From: Eriocheir sinensis
Lineage: Eukaryota > Arthropoda > Malacostraca > Decapoda > Varunidae
DNA length: 64,000 nucleotides
NCBI RefSeq assembly: GCF_024679095.1
Contig: NC_066553.1
Span: forward strand, 8,160,030-8,224,029
Direction of reading: 5' to 3'
The notes under the pieces are model-generated. The model saw only the letters and a program-made list of their open reading frames with translations, was not told where the DNA came from and searched no databases. This document shows positions 23,742 through 36,486 of this stretch, piece after piece. Numbering within the stretch: the first letter of the stretch is position 1; each line of letters opens with the position of its first letter. The position numbers and the translations under genes are program-made.

Positions 23742-23890
23742 GGGTAGGCGGTGGCTGAGTGGTTAGCGTGCTGGGCTCACATTCACGGCGCCATGGACAA
23801 CGTCGGTTCGAATCTCCACGCTACCACCTGGGGTTTTTCAGTCACCGCCGAGTGGCCTAAGACTACCCCCATGAAGAAAGCCTACCGGCG
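23742..23890 (+). mobile_element. tRNA-derived SINE
   Basis: A-box-like TGGCTGAGTGGTTAGCGTG and B box GGTTCGAATCT (from 23805), followed by the body AGTGGCCTAAGACTACCCCC. The head does not close into a functional tRNA, so it is a SINE. Confidence 0.85.
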
Positions 23891-24780
23891 CAATAGGCAG
23901 GAATGTAAAATAAAAAGTTACCTTATATCATTACTCGTAGTCATTCAGTTCAAAGTTCATCAGTTTGATTTGTAGTGTGTCTTGTGTCTTGTCACTTTTT
24001 TTCTGTTATTGTTGTTGCCCTGTGGACTGTGGCAGCATGTTATTTGTTCAGCACACTCCAGTCAGATTTCTAAGTCATTCATCACCCTAGAATCTCTGGT
24101 GTGATACGGTGTCCCGCCACTCCTCATTCACTCGGGGAGATAAGATGCGCCAGCGTGGTAATTTTCCTTGGAAATGAACGAGTGTTCAAGAGCAATGAAC
24201 ACTGGGAGCATGGCATGGCGGCGTCATGGAGCCACGAGGCAGCGAGGAGTCAGGAACACGTGGTGGGAAGTGCTTCTGATATGCTTTCCCGCCTCTTCAC
24301 GCCGAGGAAATGGTAGATTACTCTTATCTTTTCCCGCCAAACAAACACGTGGAAGCGCCTTGTCTGTGTGTGGGGGGCGGGGACGGGGCAGAGCGGGGCA
24401 TTGTCGCGACGGGTCGAGGGGTTATCGGTTTCCTGACTTGGATTACAGTATCAGGAGGTGACGGGGCACTGTGCGCTAAGGAAGTAAACCAAATTCAAGA
24501 ACTTGAAAAAAAAATTGAACATGTCTAAAACTTCAGTCATTCCCATTCATTGCTCGCTGCGTCCATAGTACCATAGCATCTATTTTTGCTTGTTCCCTAT
24601 ACATTTGTTCGTAAGGCGAGAGATATTTTGACTGTGTGACGGGGGGCAAGGATGTGAGATGTCATCGAGGGATGCATGAGCTGTTCCGTGAGTACCTCCG
24701 AGAAAGGAGCAGCAGGTGCTCCGCGTGGACTCCGGCTTGTGATGTTAATCTGGCATGAGGTCAGTGCCGCCGCGGAACTG
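23891..24780. other. No gene seen
   Basis: Non-repetitive sequence, locally GC-rich 24170-24480. Short open frames without recognisable domains or codon bias. Confidence 0.4.
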
Positions 24781-24837
24781 ACGCCGTGTGTGGTGTTGAC
24801 TCGACACACACACACACACACACACAGTCACACACAC

Positions 24838-25086
24838 TAACAGAAGGAATTACCACCAGGAACACAAGAGGACATAGTAAAAAATTGAGGAAGGGAAGAT
24901 GCTTGAGAGACATAAAGAAATATAGCTTCCCGCAAAGAAATATAGAGGTTTGGAACAGAAGTGAGAATGTAGTATCGGCGAGAAGTGTGCAAAGCTTTAA
25001 AGAAGAGTTGGATAAATGTAGATACGGAGACGGGACCACACGAGCGTAAAGCCCAGTCCCTGTAAAACTACAACTAGGTAAATACA
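24838..25086 (+). mobile_element. CR1-group non-LTR retrotransposon 3' tail
   Basis: Frame RNTRGHSKKLRKGRCLRD..NIEVWNRSENVV..SFKEELDKCRYGD, the same C-terminus as the copy at 21083-22860. Ends ACAACTAGGTAAATACACAC, the family's 3' terminus. Opposite orientation to that copy. Confidence 0.9.
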
Positions 25087-26790
25087 CACATGCACACGTA
25101 GAGTCATGGTCGTGGTTGAGATTCTGCATTGCTCATTATGTGATTCTTTTTCTCGTATATTCGTGTACCTTGTTATTTATTAGTTATTAGTAACAAAATA
25201 AGATGCTAGACCAAGGGCTCGAAACACAACTTTGTAATGGAGTATTGGAGATCCGCTTGGCGCCCATACAACATGAGGGGGAGTTATTAAAAGATAATGA
25301 AGGAACCAAGTGGACGTATGCTGTAGCGGCTGTACTGTATATGCTGGGGTCAGTTGAGTTCACGCGGCGTATGATGTCAGGTGTCGCGGTTTGAACCAGT
25401 CACCATTATCAGGCTGGAGCCCCCACGCCCCTTATTCCCCGTCCTATCCGACAAACACTCACGGAAGTCACCTGAGTGCGAGACACCTGGAAAGTTCCAT
25501 GCGTGCCGGGGTCATTATCGTGATAGCTTGGCCTCTTGAAACTAAGTTATCATGTATGAACCACCTCGACTATATGTATACCATAAACAGGAAGTTTGCT
25601 TAGTGTTGACGCGACACGAAAGACACGAGATATTGACTGAAACATTGTGTATTGAGTTTACGTCCATCATGGGGCCTTTGAATTTATCTTTTACCTCTGG
25701 AGAAACTTCATATGTATAATCAATTTAATGGTGTATAATGTAAATTCGGTTTTCTAGCAGACCTATACTATTAAAAAAAAAAATATCCATGGTAACGCAG
25801 CCGGAAAGGTATGAGAGGTAATGATTAGCGAAACACATTAAATATTTCATTGTCTGATTAGTGCTATTCCAAAAAATATATATACCCCGGAAAAAAAAAT
25901 CAAATCATAGAGGTTAATTTCAAATGTCTGAGCATGTAGATAAATCGAAGGTAACAATTATGTTGTACACTATACGTCAAAAGAAGCACAAACTCGGCTG
26001 GAAAAAAAGATACAGTAAGTCGAAGGTACACGGTCAAGTGCTGCCCTACTTAAACATACTCTGCGAAATTGACATGCCCAGAAGGAAGAAGAAAATATGT
26101 TGCACCATCACCCAGTCAGCCGCCATCAACCATTATCCCGATAGGCTGCCAAATGCGTGTACCACCGCATGCGTGTTTGGGGGTTATATTTAGCCACATC
26201 GGAAGGTCGGACGATCTGCTGCGCGGGCCCTAAGAGCAAAAATTAACCCATACCCATCATTCTTATTACCACCGTCAGCAGCAGCAGCATTATTGTTATT
26301 TAGTATTAGTATTGGTATTATCAGTAGTAGGCTAGTAGTTGTAGTAGCAATAATATTAGTAGTAGTCTTGTTATAGTGGTGGTTGTGAGGGTTTTAAAAT
26401 TTCTGGTGGTGGTTGTGGTAGTAGAGGGATTTAATATTGGTATAGTGATGGTGATGGTGGTAGTATCAGTATTTATGATGGTGGTGGTAGTGATGATGTA
26501 TAGTAATAGTGGTAATAGTTGTTGACCGTTCTTCTTGGTTCACTTTTTTTTTCTCATCCGGCGTGTTCCTGAAATGGTTGATCTTGATCTTGATGATTAA
26601 TGCGCAGGGCACCTATAGGCATACAGGTGCATAACACGCATAGTAGTCACAGTTATATATCACAAAGTTATATAACTCTGTGATAGTAGTTCAACCCTGA
26701 AATGCTGTAAGGCTTCAGTAAGATTCCTTTTAACCAAATTAGTAGACGGGTTATAGTGCAATGTAAAGATGCGTGCGTGACTGTGTGTGT
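25087..26790. other. Intergenic, no gene seen
   Basis: Unique-looking sequence to about 26260, then degenerate (AGT)/(GGT) trinucleotide sequence 26270-26530. No supported gene. Confidence 0.4.
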
Positions 26791-26904
26791 GTGTGTGTGT
26801 GTCATTCATCATGGTCTAATCACGTACTGGACTCGCGATCGCTAACCCGCACTCTCCGCGTTGTGAGCTTGGAGTTACATATTCACGGATATTATTAAGT
26901 AGGC

Positions 26905-27112
26905 TACACCCCACATCACATGCACACACACGCCTAGGAGGAGGGCACAACCAAGGCACAACGTCCTTCTGACACACGCGGTGCCCATTCACTGCTGGGT
27001 GGGCTCGGGACACGGATGAAAGGAGACTGCCCATCCGTCTCCTCGTCAAACGGGAATCGAACCCGGGACCTCTTGGTTGCGAGGCGAGTATTTTAACCAC
27101 TGCACTACAATG
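26905..27112 (-). mobile_element. tRNA-derived SINE (minus strand)
   Basis: The minus strand carries the tRNA-like head GCAGTGGTTAAAATACTCGC and B box GGTTCGATTCCC (about 27052-27063), then the body with CCACCCAGCAGTGAATGGGC. The body recurs at 10885-11000. Confidence 0.85.
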
Positions 27113-27381
27113 TGTGTGTGTGTGTGTGTGTGTGTGTTGAAGAAAAAATGTAATAACAGCAGGTGAAGGTGGTGGTGTATTGGTTAATTAAGGCTTCTTC
27201 ATGTATCTGAATTGGTTAATTGAGTGGGAAAGAGTTATCAGGATAAAAGGTATTATAACTACACAGGCAGAGGTAGTAAACTGCGTCCAGGTGTAGTAAC
27301 TATACTATATATGCTTTGATTACCGAGGCCGCCTCCTCCCTGTGTAGCAGAATTGGTTGGTGGACTGAGTTGGGATTTTGG

Positions 27382-27660
27382 GAAGTGACAAGGAGGCTAC
27401 GAGGCATTCTAATAACAGAGGGGAAAGTGGTTGTGAATTAAGATTAGTGGATGAGTTGGAAAGTGACAAGAAGGATACGAGGCATTCTAATAACAGAGGG
27501 AAAAGTGGTTGTGTATTAAGATTAGTGGATGAGTTGGAAAGTGACAAGAAGGATACGAGGCATTCTAATAACAGAGGGGAAAGTGGTTGTGTATTAAGAT
27601 TAGTGGATGAGTTGGAAACTGACAAGAAGGATACGAGGCATTCTAATAACGGTTGTGTAT
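27382..27660 (+). repeat. 78-bp tandem repeat, about 3.7 units
   Basis: Unit AAGTGACAAGAAGGATACGA..GGCATTCTAATAACAGAGGGG..TTAAGATTAGTGGATGAG, just upstream of the first transporter exon found. The unit is a multiple of three, so a frame stays open (repeat with RHSNNRGESGC and LRLVDELE); not taken as a gene. Confidence 0.92.
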
Positions 27661-27718
27661 TAAGTATTCCAAGTGTTGCATATTATGATTACTAAGGCTG
27701 TCTTTTTTTATGCTTCAG

Positions 27719-30700
27719 GGGCGGTCTTGTGTACGCGTGCTTCCTGCTCCTCGGCCTGGGCACGCTGCTGCCATGGAACTTCTTCATCACGGCACAGTCG
27801 GTACGTCTCTTGCATGCTTATTGCTTCGTTCCCACTGCCGTTGTTGCTTTAGGGATTGGTTGCTGACCCTGAGGTGTTTTGAATGGTATATGAAGACACT
27901 ACATATTCGCGGAGGATGGGTACGCCCCCCTCCCACCACCACCCCATGTTCCCATCCCCCGCGATTAAGGCGAGTCAGCAAATAGAGCAAACTTACCCCA
28001 AACCCATTATTTTTTTTATTGTTTAAGTTATTTCGATTACCTTCAGACCCTCCATTTGAACATATGTTGAATTTTAAGGCACATTTATGCAGTAATACTT
28101 ACTGAAAACAATACATGTTTTGTCCCGAGATCTACGTACCATAAACGAGAGGTTATTGTCATTTACCCACTTCAGAATCCTCCATTACTCTCTATTCTGT
28201 CCCAGTGCATTGGGTCTTACAATCTATTTAAGTAAATTTTGTCTTTTCATAGTAATTGTGGTGGGGTGGCATTTGTTACAGTGTTAAATTTTATGTAGTA
28301 TATTTGTTTTCATTCAAACTTATAGAGCATGTTGGTACTGCATACATGGCAGATTTTAAATATTTGATTTCAAGCAATGGGATGTAGCATGTATACAATG
28401 GTTGACCATTACGTCATGTAAGGGGTTTCGTATATGATTCTGGTGTTGTAATTTTTTCTATTAATCCTTTAACTTCTTTTACTACTTACTGCTCATTTCA
28501 TTGTTTTCAAATGCCTCACCTCTATACTTTTTTATATCTAATACAAAAATCTCTATTTTTTTCTTTATCTCTTGCTGACCTTTACAGGTAGAGGCAGCTT
28601 TTTTTTGTGATGTATAATGTATACTTTTTGTTGGTGCTGCATGCATGTAAATAGGCGGGACTGAATTTCTAATACACTGCACACACTTTCAGTACTGGGA
28701 CTTCAAGTTTGAAAATAAAACAAATCCCAATGCAACACGGACAGAGTTGCAACAGTTGTATACTCCCATGCAAGTCTGCTTCTCTCAGATACCCAACTTT
28801 ATATTCTTATTTATTAATGCACTCTTCAGTCACAAGTGAGTAGTGGTTACATTATTTTTTTCTTTGTCCCTATTCCAGTTTTGACAAAAAATATTTTTTG
28901 TCAATCCTTTGCTTTTGCAGGTATAATCTTGCTTGTGGTTGATCAAAAAAAATTTTTTAAATGAAAAAAATCACTTAAACTTATTATGAACAAGTTATTT
29001 GTGTTATATTGAATCATTTGATATTGTTCCATTATAAATCTTTTGTGAAGTAGTGAAATATCTGTAGTTAGTAGATCAGCTGAGTGTTCTGTGATGAATA
29101 TAAACATCGCAAAACTTGTTTTCTAAGTACCTACTCCTTGCTCGGTTGACAGGCTGCCTCAGCGGTTGCGACTCCTGGTGTCCATGATTCTCATGATTGT
29201 GTTCTTCACCCTCACCACCGCCTTCACGCAGATCAGCACAGATGGCTGGCAAACAGGTTTCTTCGCCTTGACCATGATCATCATCATCCTTATCAACAGT
29301 AAGTGGGTAGTACCATGGGAAACATTAATAAAGTCAAGTGTGTGACAATGGGAAGTAGCACTACCTAGAGTATGCATGTCCGAGTTGCACTTGATGGGAA
29401 TCAAGTTATGTTAAAATCATCTTCTCACCATTTCCTTATCAGGATGTTCGGGCTACATTTGTAAATGTTTATTGACAGACATTTTATTCATAAGTGACTG
29501 AGTTCACCAACACACTTCTCTCATCTTCAAAAGTAAAGACTATTTCATCCTCCTTAATGAATCCCATCACCCACAGGTTCTGGTGCCATATTCCAAGGAG
29601 GTTTGTTTGGCGTGGCCGGGATGTTCCCTGAGAAGTACATGACTGCTGTTGTGTCAGGCCAGGCTCTAGGAGGTGTCTTTGCGTCAGGCGCCCGCATTGT
29701 GTCCCTCTCAGTGGGGGCACAGGATGCCATCTCTGCATTCATTTATTTCAGTATTGCTGTGGTGGTCATGATCTTCACATTGTTGGCATACCTTTATATG
29801 TCAAGGACAGTAAGTATAATCACCTGTTCTGTATTTATGAAGATGCAATATAATATAAAAATGGTCGTTATAACAGGTTACGCTTACTCCAGCTTATATG
29901 TTGTAGCATATAAAAAATATTTGAATCCTTAACATAATCTACAATACACTTATTAATACTATCTAGCTATTTATATTTCATTTTGTATCCATAAGACATA
30001 ACAAACTGCACAGTAGAAGAAATTTTTAAAGAGATTGTAAATAGTATAGTACTGTTGTGAAAATTTCAATATCTCTTGAAAATATATACTTCTACCAGTA
30101 AAGAACTCATTATTATTGTTTTTTCATTCAAAATTAAATCACAATGAGCTCAAATGTCTTATTTCAATAAAGCAAATTTTAAGATACAAGTTTCGTGATA
30201 ATAAAATAATTGCAGTCTTTCACTCAACAATGTCTACATATTTTTTCAGGATTTCTACAAGCATTACACTAACTGCCAAAATCCTGAGAAAGGGAAGCTG
30301 ACTGATGCTCCTCCACCTGAGAGGACATTCAAGGATCAGGTCAAGATTTTTAAAGATATCTGGCCCTTGGGAATGTCTGTGTGGGGAGTGTTTGCTGTCA
30401 CTCTTGGTGCCTTTCCAGCCCTCTGTGTCAAGATTATTTCCTCAGTAGAGAATGAAACTTGGTCTGGTATGTCTCAGAATTATTAAAATATTATTTACAT
30501 TGGGGAGTGTTATTAATATAATTGATTTGTCTGCCCTTGCCTTGCTCCTACATGGCAAATTGAGCCTATATTTCTCTTTGTCTCTTTTATGATTTAAAAG
30601 AAAAAAAGTCCTTTTCTATAATGAGATGATATGTTATTCCTTTTTTGGTTGCTCATTTGTTTTCATTATTTCTCACAAGGACAGTATACTAACTGCATTT

Positions 30701-32140
30701 GCATTTTCACTTTTTCAGATATATACTTCCAACCAGTTGTTACATTCCTCTTGTTTAATATTGGGGACTACATTGGACGTCAGTCTGCAGGGTTCATCAT
30801 GTGGGTGAGTTTTGCCTTCAGTGGCAACAGTTTTAGAGCTACTTCATGTGTGATATGAAGAGGAGGGAAATCTGTCATAAAGGATATGCATGGCCTTGAT
30901 GTGATGTGACAAATGGCATAGTTTTGGGTACAGAACGAAGGTGGCAAGAAAAAAGAGGAAAGTGCATCTAGGTTAAGATAGACCATTGAAAGCAGGGAGG
31001 CACTACTTAGAGCTGAAGAATCCTGCTTACTAGTTTGTTCTTTTATTGAGCTAATAGATTGAACAAGAGAAGAGAAAAAAAAACAATCTAAAAATGGCAG
31101 AGTAAGCAGAGGGGAAAGGACCCCAAAACCAAAAAGTATGATGAAAATGCAAGAAAATGGAAAAAAGAAATGATAATTACAAAAAAGCTGACGAATGATA
31201 GGTTGGAGTGGGAGAGGATTATAGGGGAGATTACATAAACACTGAATGCAACCCATTTTAACTTCAAAACACAAAACTTTCATATGATCATACTGATGGT
31301 ATTGTAACGGAATCTTTTGCCATGGTCCAAGGCAAAAGTTCTTCAATGGCATATGAATGTGTGGTATGACCTATTATACTGGAAAATCCTTGTTCTTATG
31401 ACTACATGAAGCTTTTCATGCTTCCCAAACTATGATTGTGATGATGACACTATATACCTTCTTGTTCCATTGTTACAGCCTCGTCGGGGTTCCAAGATCC
31501 TTTATGTAATGGTGGTATTGCGAGTTGTATTCATTCCTATCTTCTTATTGTGCAACCACAACCCTGACTCGCGCATCCCAATTTGGTTTGCTCATGACTC
31601 GTGGTATGTCCTCTTCATGCTCCTCTTCTCCCTCTCCAATGGCTACTGCTCATCACTGTGCATGATGTATGGCCCAAAGTGAGTACACAACCCTACCTAT
31701 TGTATTTAGGTGTGGATACTTTGCCATTGTTTGATTGTCCAAGTAGAAGCAACTTAACATGTATCCATATTACCACATAGTGTAAGCTATTAGGAAGAGA
31801 AGGAACTTAAGTGAAATGTGTACAACTCCTCAATAATATTTGCTTTGTGCAGAAACAAGACCATTGCCTTCTAATCAGTACCTTTTTATTGTTGTTTTTC
31901 ATTGGGGCTTTCCTTACCCCCCAAAATATGCTAGATTAGAATGGATTTACTCCTCTTGTTCACACTCATTTATAAACTATTCCCAATAAGTTGTGAGCAT
32001 GACCCTTTACATCATCTCTTTATTTCAGGATGGTGACAGAGGACAAGGCTGAAGTGGCGAGCAGCATGATGGCAGCCACGCTAGGACTCGGCCTGCTGAC
32101 AGGAGGCCTCTCGTCCTTTGCTTTTGCTCTCATTAGCTAA
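27719..32140 (+). CDS. ENT: Equilibrative nucleoside transporter (SLC29/ENT family), 8 exons, 5' end missing
   Basis: Exons: 27719-27800, 28693-28835, 29153-29298, 29577-29809, 30250-30466, 30719-30804, 31479-31678, 32029-32140 (stop TAA). Every intron has GT-AG ends and all phases join in frame, giving 406 codons with the stop. Family members are integral membrane carriers that move nucleosides down their gradient. The first exon encodes the conserved TM1 motif GLGTLLPWNFF. The fourth encodes the glycine-rich helices around GAIFQGGLFGVAGMFPEKY. The sixth carries FNIGDYIGR, matching the DxxGR signature of the family, and the seventh encodes SNGYCSSLCMMYGPK. The last helix ends ...FALIS. ENTs are usually about 450 aa, so some 20-50 N-terminal residues with the start codon lie in an upstream exon I could not identify. 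The first exon begins with one base completing a split codon. Family assignment is firm; ENT1 versus another subtype is not resolved. Confidence 0.93.
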
Positions 32141-33600
32141 GGATTCAACTCTTGATAGGTGCAGGACAGTCTTGGGTTCTAGACTGATGAAATCAGTCAC
32201 TGTCAGTTCTACATTGATTTAAGTATTTGACAGCTTTGTCAGTGAATAGTAAGCTAAAAGGGGCTCTTTCTATTTATGTATATAAAGTTATTTTTATACT
32301 TTCAGAATTAAAATGAAACCCTACCTCCATTTAATCATGTTTTTTATATTTTTTGTGGGAACAAACTACTTATTTATTTATGTATTTATAATCATGAATT
32401 ATAGTGGGGTATGCTAGAACAAATGTAATTGGTTCTAAAACATTGTTCATTATAACATTTGTTCATTCTATCATACACTGAAATACATGTATTTATGGGT
32501 AATCCGTTCCAGGGCCACTGCCAAAACCAAAGTTACCACTCAACACTACGCTGATGCATGACAGGCTCAAGACCTCCCACAGCTGATATTTCTCTGTGTT
32601 CGTTGTAGCATTTTTATTTGTTGTAGCATCATAATTTCATCAATGAAATATGTTCGCCATAGCATATTTTTTAGCAACATTCATTCGTTGTAGCATATCC
32701 CACTGTATTTGTATTTCATAAAGATTACAAAACAATGAATATATGCATTTTTGCATAATATTCGTGCTTGGAAAATTGTGTACTCATTATATTGACGCGC
32801 ATTTCTAATTCACGAGATAAATAGGCGGACTAAGCAATGTATGTGTGTATGTCTTAAGTTATGATGTTAGTTCACAGGTTTGTTCCTTGTGAAGAGCTTT
32901 GATAAAATCTATCAACTACAGACATATTTTTATTCAGATTTTATCATCATCATCATATTCATCACCATCACATATCTCATGCAAAGCAAGGAAATAGGAG
33001 GGAGGAGGAAATCAAACAAATCTCATAGTGACATGAACTGTTCACATACATGTGACACTAAACTTTCTCCTTATATATATTTTCATTATGTATGCCTGAA
33101 ATGGCATTCATAATAATCTTTATACTTTTTTTTTATCAGTGGCCTTGACTAAGAGATCCTGAAACAAAGTGGCTTCCAGAGCTCAGTGTTTCCTTGTTGC
33201 TTTCATCACATTGCTGTCATTAGTTTATGTTTAATGTTATAGTATGAATAGTTACAATCTGCACAGCTGTAAATCTGTTATGTATTTTCAGACAAGGTCT
33301 ATGTTTTTAAAGTGTTTCTTTAATGAAGGCAGTATTTTGCATTCTTTGTAAACTCCTATAAAAGCCTGGTTGTGTCTTCTAAAGAAGAATGCGTTTTATT
33401 GAAATCTTAATAATGGCAAACATTTAGGTGTCTTTTGACAGCGATGAGCTGTTACAAATCTTTGTTTTCCGGTGATTTGGCATCAAGCAAAAGATTATGT
33501 ATATCTTAATGTACCTAGGCCAGTCCTTCAAATTAGACCAAATTTCAAAGTAAGACTAAGACTGTAATGTATTTGTTACTAAATAAATTCATATTATTTA
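32141..33600 (+). other. Probable 3' UTR of the nucleoside transporter
   Basis: AT-rich sequence directly after the transporter stop codon, without coding potential or clear transposon structure. The best canonical poly(A) signal, AATAAA at 33582-33587, would give a UTR of about 1.4 kb. The extent is inference; no transcript was available. Confidence 0.45.
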
Positions 33601-33649
33601 TAGATATAGTCTCTAAATTTACCGTAGGCAAAAGAAATACACAGTAAAG

Positions 33650-33790
33650 GTAATGGTAAATTTGGGGGCAATACACCAGATCTGCACATGGCCTTGGTGC
33701 TCATCTCCATCTCATTTGCCCTTGAGCCTGTGGTGTGTAAGAACCCGTTACAGCAGCACACAGACAGATGTGACATCTGAGCTACCATCT
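33650..33790 (-). mobile_element. Diverged SINE-like fragment
   Basis: CCTTGAGCCTGTGGTGTGTA and flanking sequence resemble the element at 44059-44390 (CCTTTGAGCTTGTGGTGGAT). No tRNA-like head. Confidence 0.4.
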
Positions 33791-33918
33791 TGGAAGCAAT
33801 TACTCAGTCATCATCAACCAACAAAATAAACACCTTTGTGAATATCATTTTCACCATTATCATCATTATTGCCTCACTAAGCATGATAAAGGGATTTAGG
33901 ATGAGAAATAGTAATTAA

Positions 33919-34133
33919 CCCGGTAGCAGCAACGGGCCAAATTTGTGGCTTTACCGTGTAGCAGCGACAGGCCAAATTTGTGCCATGATTTAAACCCCCT
34001 AAAATAGATGATACATAATCTGATCACAAATGCTTTGATATATATTATGAAATGGTTTGTGTGAGGGGTGATTTTTTCTCATTTTTCTCGCTTGGAGGTA
34101 CCATTAAGAAACATGATCCCCAATGTTACTGGG
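33919..34133. mobile_element. piggyBac-like MITE, copy B
   Basis: Starts CCCGGTAGCAGCAACGGG and ends TGTTACTGGG. TTAA on both sides (33915-33918 and 34134-34137). 215 bp. Confidence 0.88.
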
Positions 34134-34139
34134 TTAACC

Positions 34140-34930
34140 CATAAATTGCAGCAGGGAGTGGTGAGGCATACAGACCCTGTGTGGGAACATTGTGAAAAAA
34201 ATGAGTATTGCCAATTTGGTTGAAGTGTACCTCAATGTCTTCTAAGTAGAATCCCATATCAAACCATATATAATATAATATTTATATACAAAGGGTTTTT
34301 AGCATGGTTGTGGTCAGAAGTTGTATGTAAGGTGTGAGCATCAATGAGCCAGCGTGGCGTCGCAGGGTGTGTGGCAGTGTCACCACCGGATGAAGATCAA
34401 ATTTCCTGGATAGCTACACTTAGAGCTCCTAGTTTACTGAAAAAATAAGGTCCCTTCATTTCCATTACCATACATTATGAATAAGAGACTTTCTTTATAC
34501 TAAGAACCAAGTGGTTAGGAAGCTTAACTGAATAGGCTAACATGGAGTGCAGCCTACATGTCTCTCCAGAATCATGAGTGTAACTTTCTTTACGAATCAT
34601 TAATTACAAGTTTTGATTAATTAACAAGTTCCTCACATTAACCTTGTAATTAAATTAATATACCTAAAGTCTTCCAAGGCTTCTAGCTCAAAGCAAAAAA
34701 AAAAAAAAATACTGATGAAAAAAAACCAGGTGTGGCAACACTGGTGTGTGATGTGAAGTGCTATCGAGAGATGACACGTTGAACTGCATGTCATCCAATT
34801 TTGAGACACTTCCAAGTAATGGCGCAGTTTTGGTACATATTTGAATATCATGCCTTCTGTGAGGTTGTCACAGTCTTCCAGTAAAGCCTTAATAGAGGTT
34901 TGCCACAGTTTATGGGTTATTTACATTTAT
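34140..34930. other. Intergenic, no gene seen
   Basis: AT-rich unique-looking sequence without a supported gene. Confidence 0.4.
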
Positions 34931-34939
34931 GGATGAAGA

Positions 34940-35063
34940 TGAAGAGAGAGAGAGAGAGAGAATATTACATAAACTAATGTAGATATTCAGAGAGAGAGAG
35001 AGGGAGAGAGAATATTACATAAACTAACGTAGATATTCAGAGAGAGAGAGAGAGAGAGAGAGA
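34940..35063. repeat. Composite (GA)n / AATATTACATAAACTAA tandem repeat
   Basis: Units of about 60 bp: (GA)n, AATATTACATAAACTAATGT, AGATATTCAG, repeated with small changes; the third unit is partial. Confidence 0.85.
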
Positions 35064-35380
35064 CAATAGTGATGTTTAAGGCAGTAAGGGGACTAGAAAA
35101 GGTGAACAGGGAGGATTTTTTCTGACGAGATAATGGAAGAACAAGAAGTCATGAATCCTACAGGTTGAAGGAGACTAGATGCTGTAATGATGTCAATAAA
35201 TTTAGTTTTCTATAGAGTAGTGTTGATGTCTAGAATGAAATGGATGAGGAGGAGGTGCACACAGGACACATCCACGACTATAAAGCCAAGCTGGGTGAAA
35301 GTAGACATGGAGGCAGGATAGTATGAAATTAACTGTAGGTAATCTTGTGCACTACGTACATCCAGGTAAATATATATGCA
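35064..35380 (+). mobile_element. CR1-group retrotransposon 3' tail, degenerate
   Basis: Plus-strand pieces VMFKAVRGLEKVNRED, DNGRTRSHESYRLKETRC and VNKFSF match the C-terminal VYK..TRGH..KL..R.FSF block; ends CATCCAGGTAAATATA. Contains stops. Confidence 0.65.
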
Positions 35381-35508
35381 GAATCAGTCAGTTAATGGCA
35401 ATGATTAATTGAAACCAAAGTGGGAGAATATTTATGCACCATATTTTACTAAACTCATTTTTACGTATTTGTACTTACATTACAGTTACGAATTTAAACT
35501 AATGTTGT

Positions 35509-35665
35509 GTGGCGACTAAGCCTGATGGGCGAGCCTCCCATAACTCACTCTGCCAGGGGGGGTACTTCTTTGGCCGGCTGGTTAAGGAGTGGCTCTCCCG
35601 TCTCGCTGGTCGCAGGTTCGATCCCCGTCACCGGCAAAGCTTTTCCTTGTCTGGATTAATTTCTT
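35509..35665 (+). mobile_element. tRNA-derived SINE, copy 1
   Basis: TGGCGACTAAGCCTGATGGG leader, tRNA-like GGCCGGCTGGTTAAGGAGTG and B box GGTTCGATCCC (from 35615). The leader recurs at 36401. Confidence 0.75.
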
Positions 35666-35716
35666 GTGTGTTTCGTTACACGCAGTGGTCGTGTTGGAGC
35701 ATAGTTAAGAGAATAA

Positions 35717-36309
35717 TGTTACACCACCGGCCAGCAGACCACACTCCAAGCACGGGCAAGCGGTGTGCCTCAACCCCAGACCACCACACACGGGCATGAA
35801 CCTCCAGAACAGCCACGAGACACACCGCACCAACGCTCCCAAGGCCGCCAACACGAGGGGACAAGGCAGGGCAAAGACAGGCTCACAGTGCAGGTTTTCC
35901 ACTTTACTAAACAGCTCCAACCATGTACAAACACTGGTTTACAAGGCACAGTAACTCCGGGCACTCAAGAGGGGCACAGACACAGCACTAGGCTCACAGA
36001 AGCGGGCAGGGGCGGAGGAAACAGCGGCACACTCTCTCGTCTTTGGCAGCTCAGACCTCACTCTCCGGCAGCTCAACCCTCTCTGTCTCTCCGTGACGGG
36101 GCTCGCTTCAGTCTCACCCGCCGCGATGCACCCCATGCCGCCGGCCATCACCCAGCCCTCTGCGCCCCCAAACTAGCACCCCCGACACAAACAACACAAA
36201 TACACCCAAAAATACCCCCCTGGCATAACAATAATTCTGGCATTTCACTGGTGGCAAAGCGGTGGCATCCTCTCCTGTGATTCTGTTGTGTCACCCCGAG
36301 TGGGTAACA
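35717..36309. mobile_element. Possible solo LTR or other GC-rich repeat
   Basis: A 593-bp GC-rich block starts TGTTACACC and ends GGGTAACA, i.e. TG..CA ends within a TGTTAC/GTAACA inverted repeat as in LTRs. No flanking 5-bp duplication is visible, so the call is tentative. The 171-aa open frame across it has no recognisable domain. Confidence 0.3.
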
Positions 36310-36400
36310 GGTAGAGTGATGGCCCATGCTCTCCGAAGTTCATAGAAAATGGGAAATCTCAACACACAGAAATTAATCTACATAGGAATGGGGAGCCGTG

Positions 36401-36486
36401 CAGTGCGGCGACTAAGCCTGATGGGTGAGCCTCCCATAACTCACTCTGCCGGGGGGGGGTACCTCTTTGGCCGACTGGTTAAGGGT
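36401..36486 (+). mobile_element. tRNA-derived SINE, copy 2, truncated
   Basis: Matches 35509 onward (GCGACTAAGCCTGATGGG.. to GGCCGACTGGTTAAGG) and stops abruptly where the CR1-like fragment begins. Confidence 0.75.

Noticed and set aside
23742..23830. Possible functional tRNA gene
   Set aside because: A and B boxes are present, but the acceptor and anticodon stems do not pair properly, and a SINE body follows. The same applies to the copies at 27.0, 35.6, 44.3, 55.8 and 61.1 kb.
30780..31352. 190-aa open frame on the minus strand inside the transporter intron
   Set aside because: No recognisable domain, lies antisense in an intron of a well-supported gene, and overlaps exon 6. Ser/Phe/Leu bias fits reverse-strand translation of A/G-rich DNA.
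35765..36280. 171-aa open frame in GC-rich DNA
   Set aside because: Open in several frames because of base composition; no domain, and it lies in a probable repeat.
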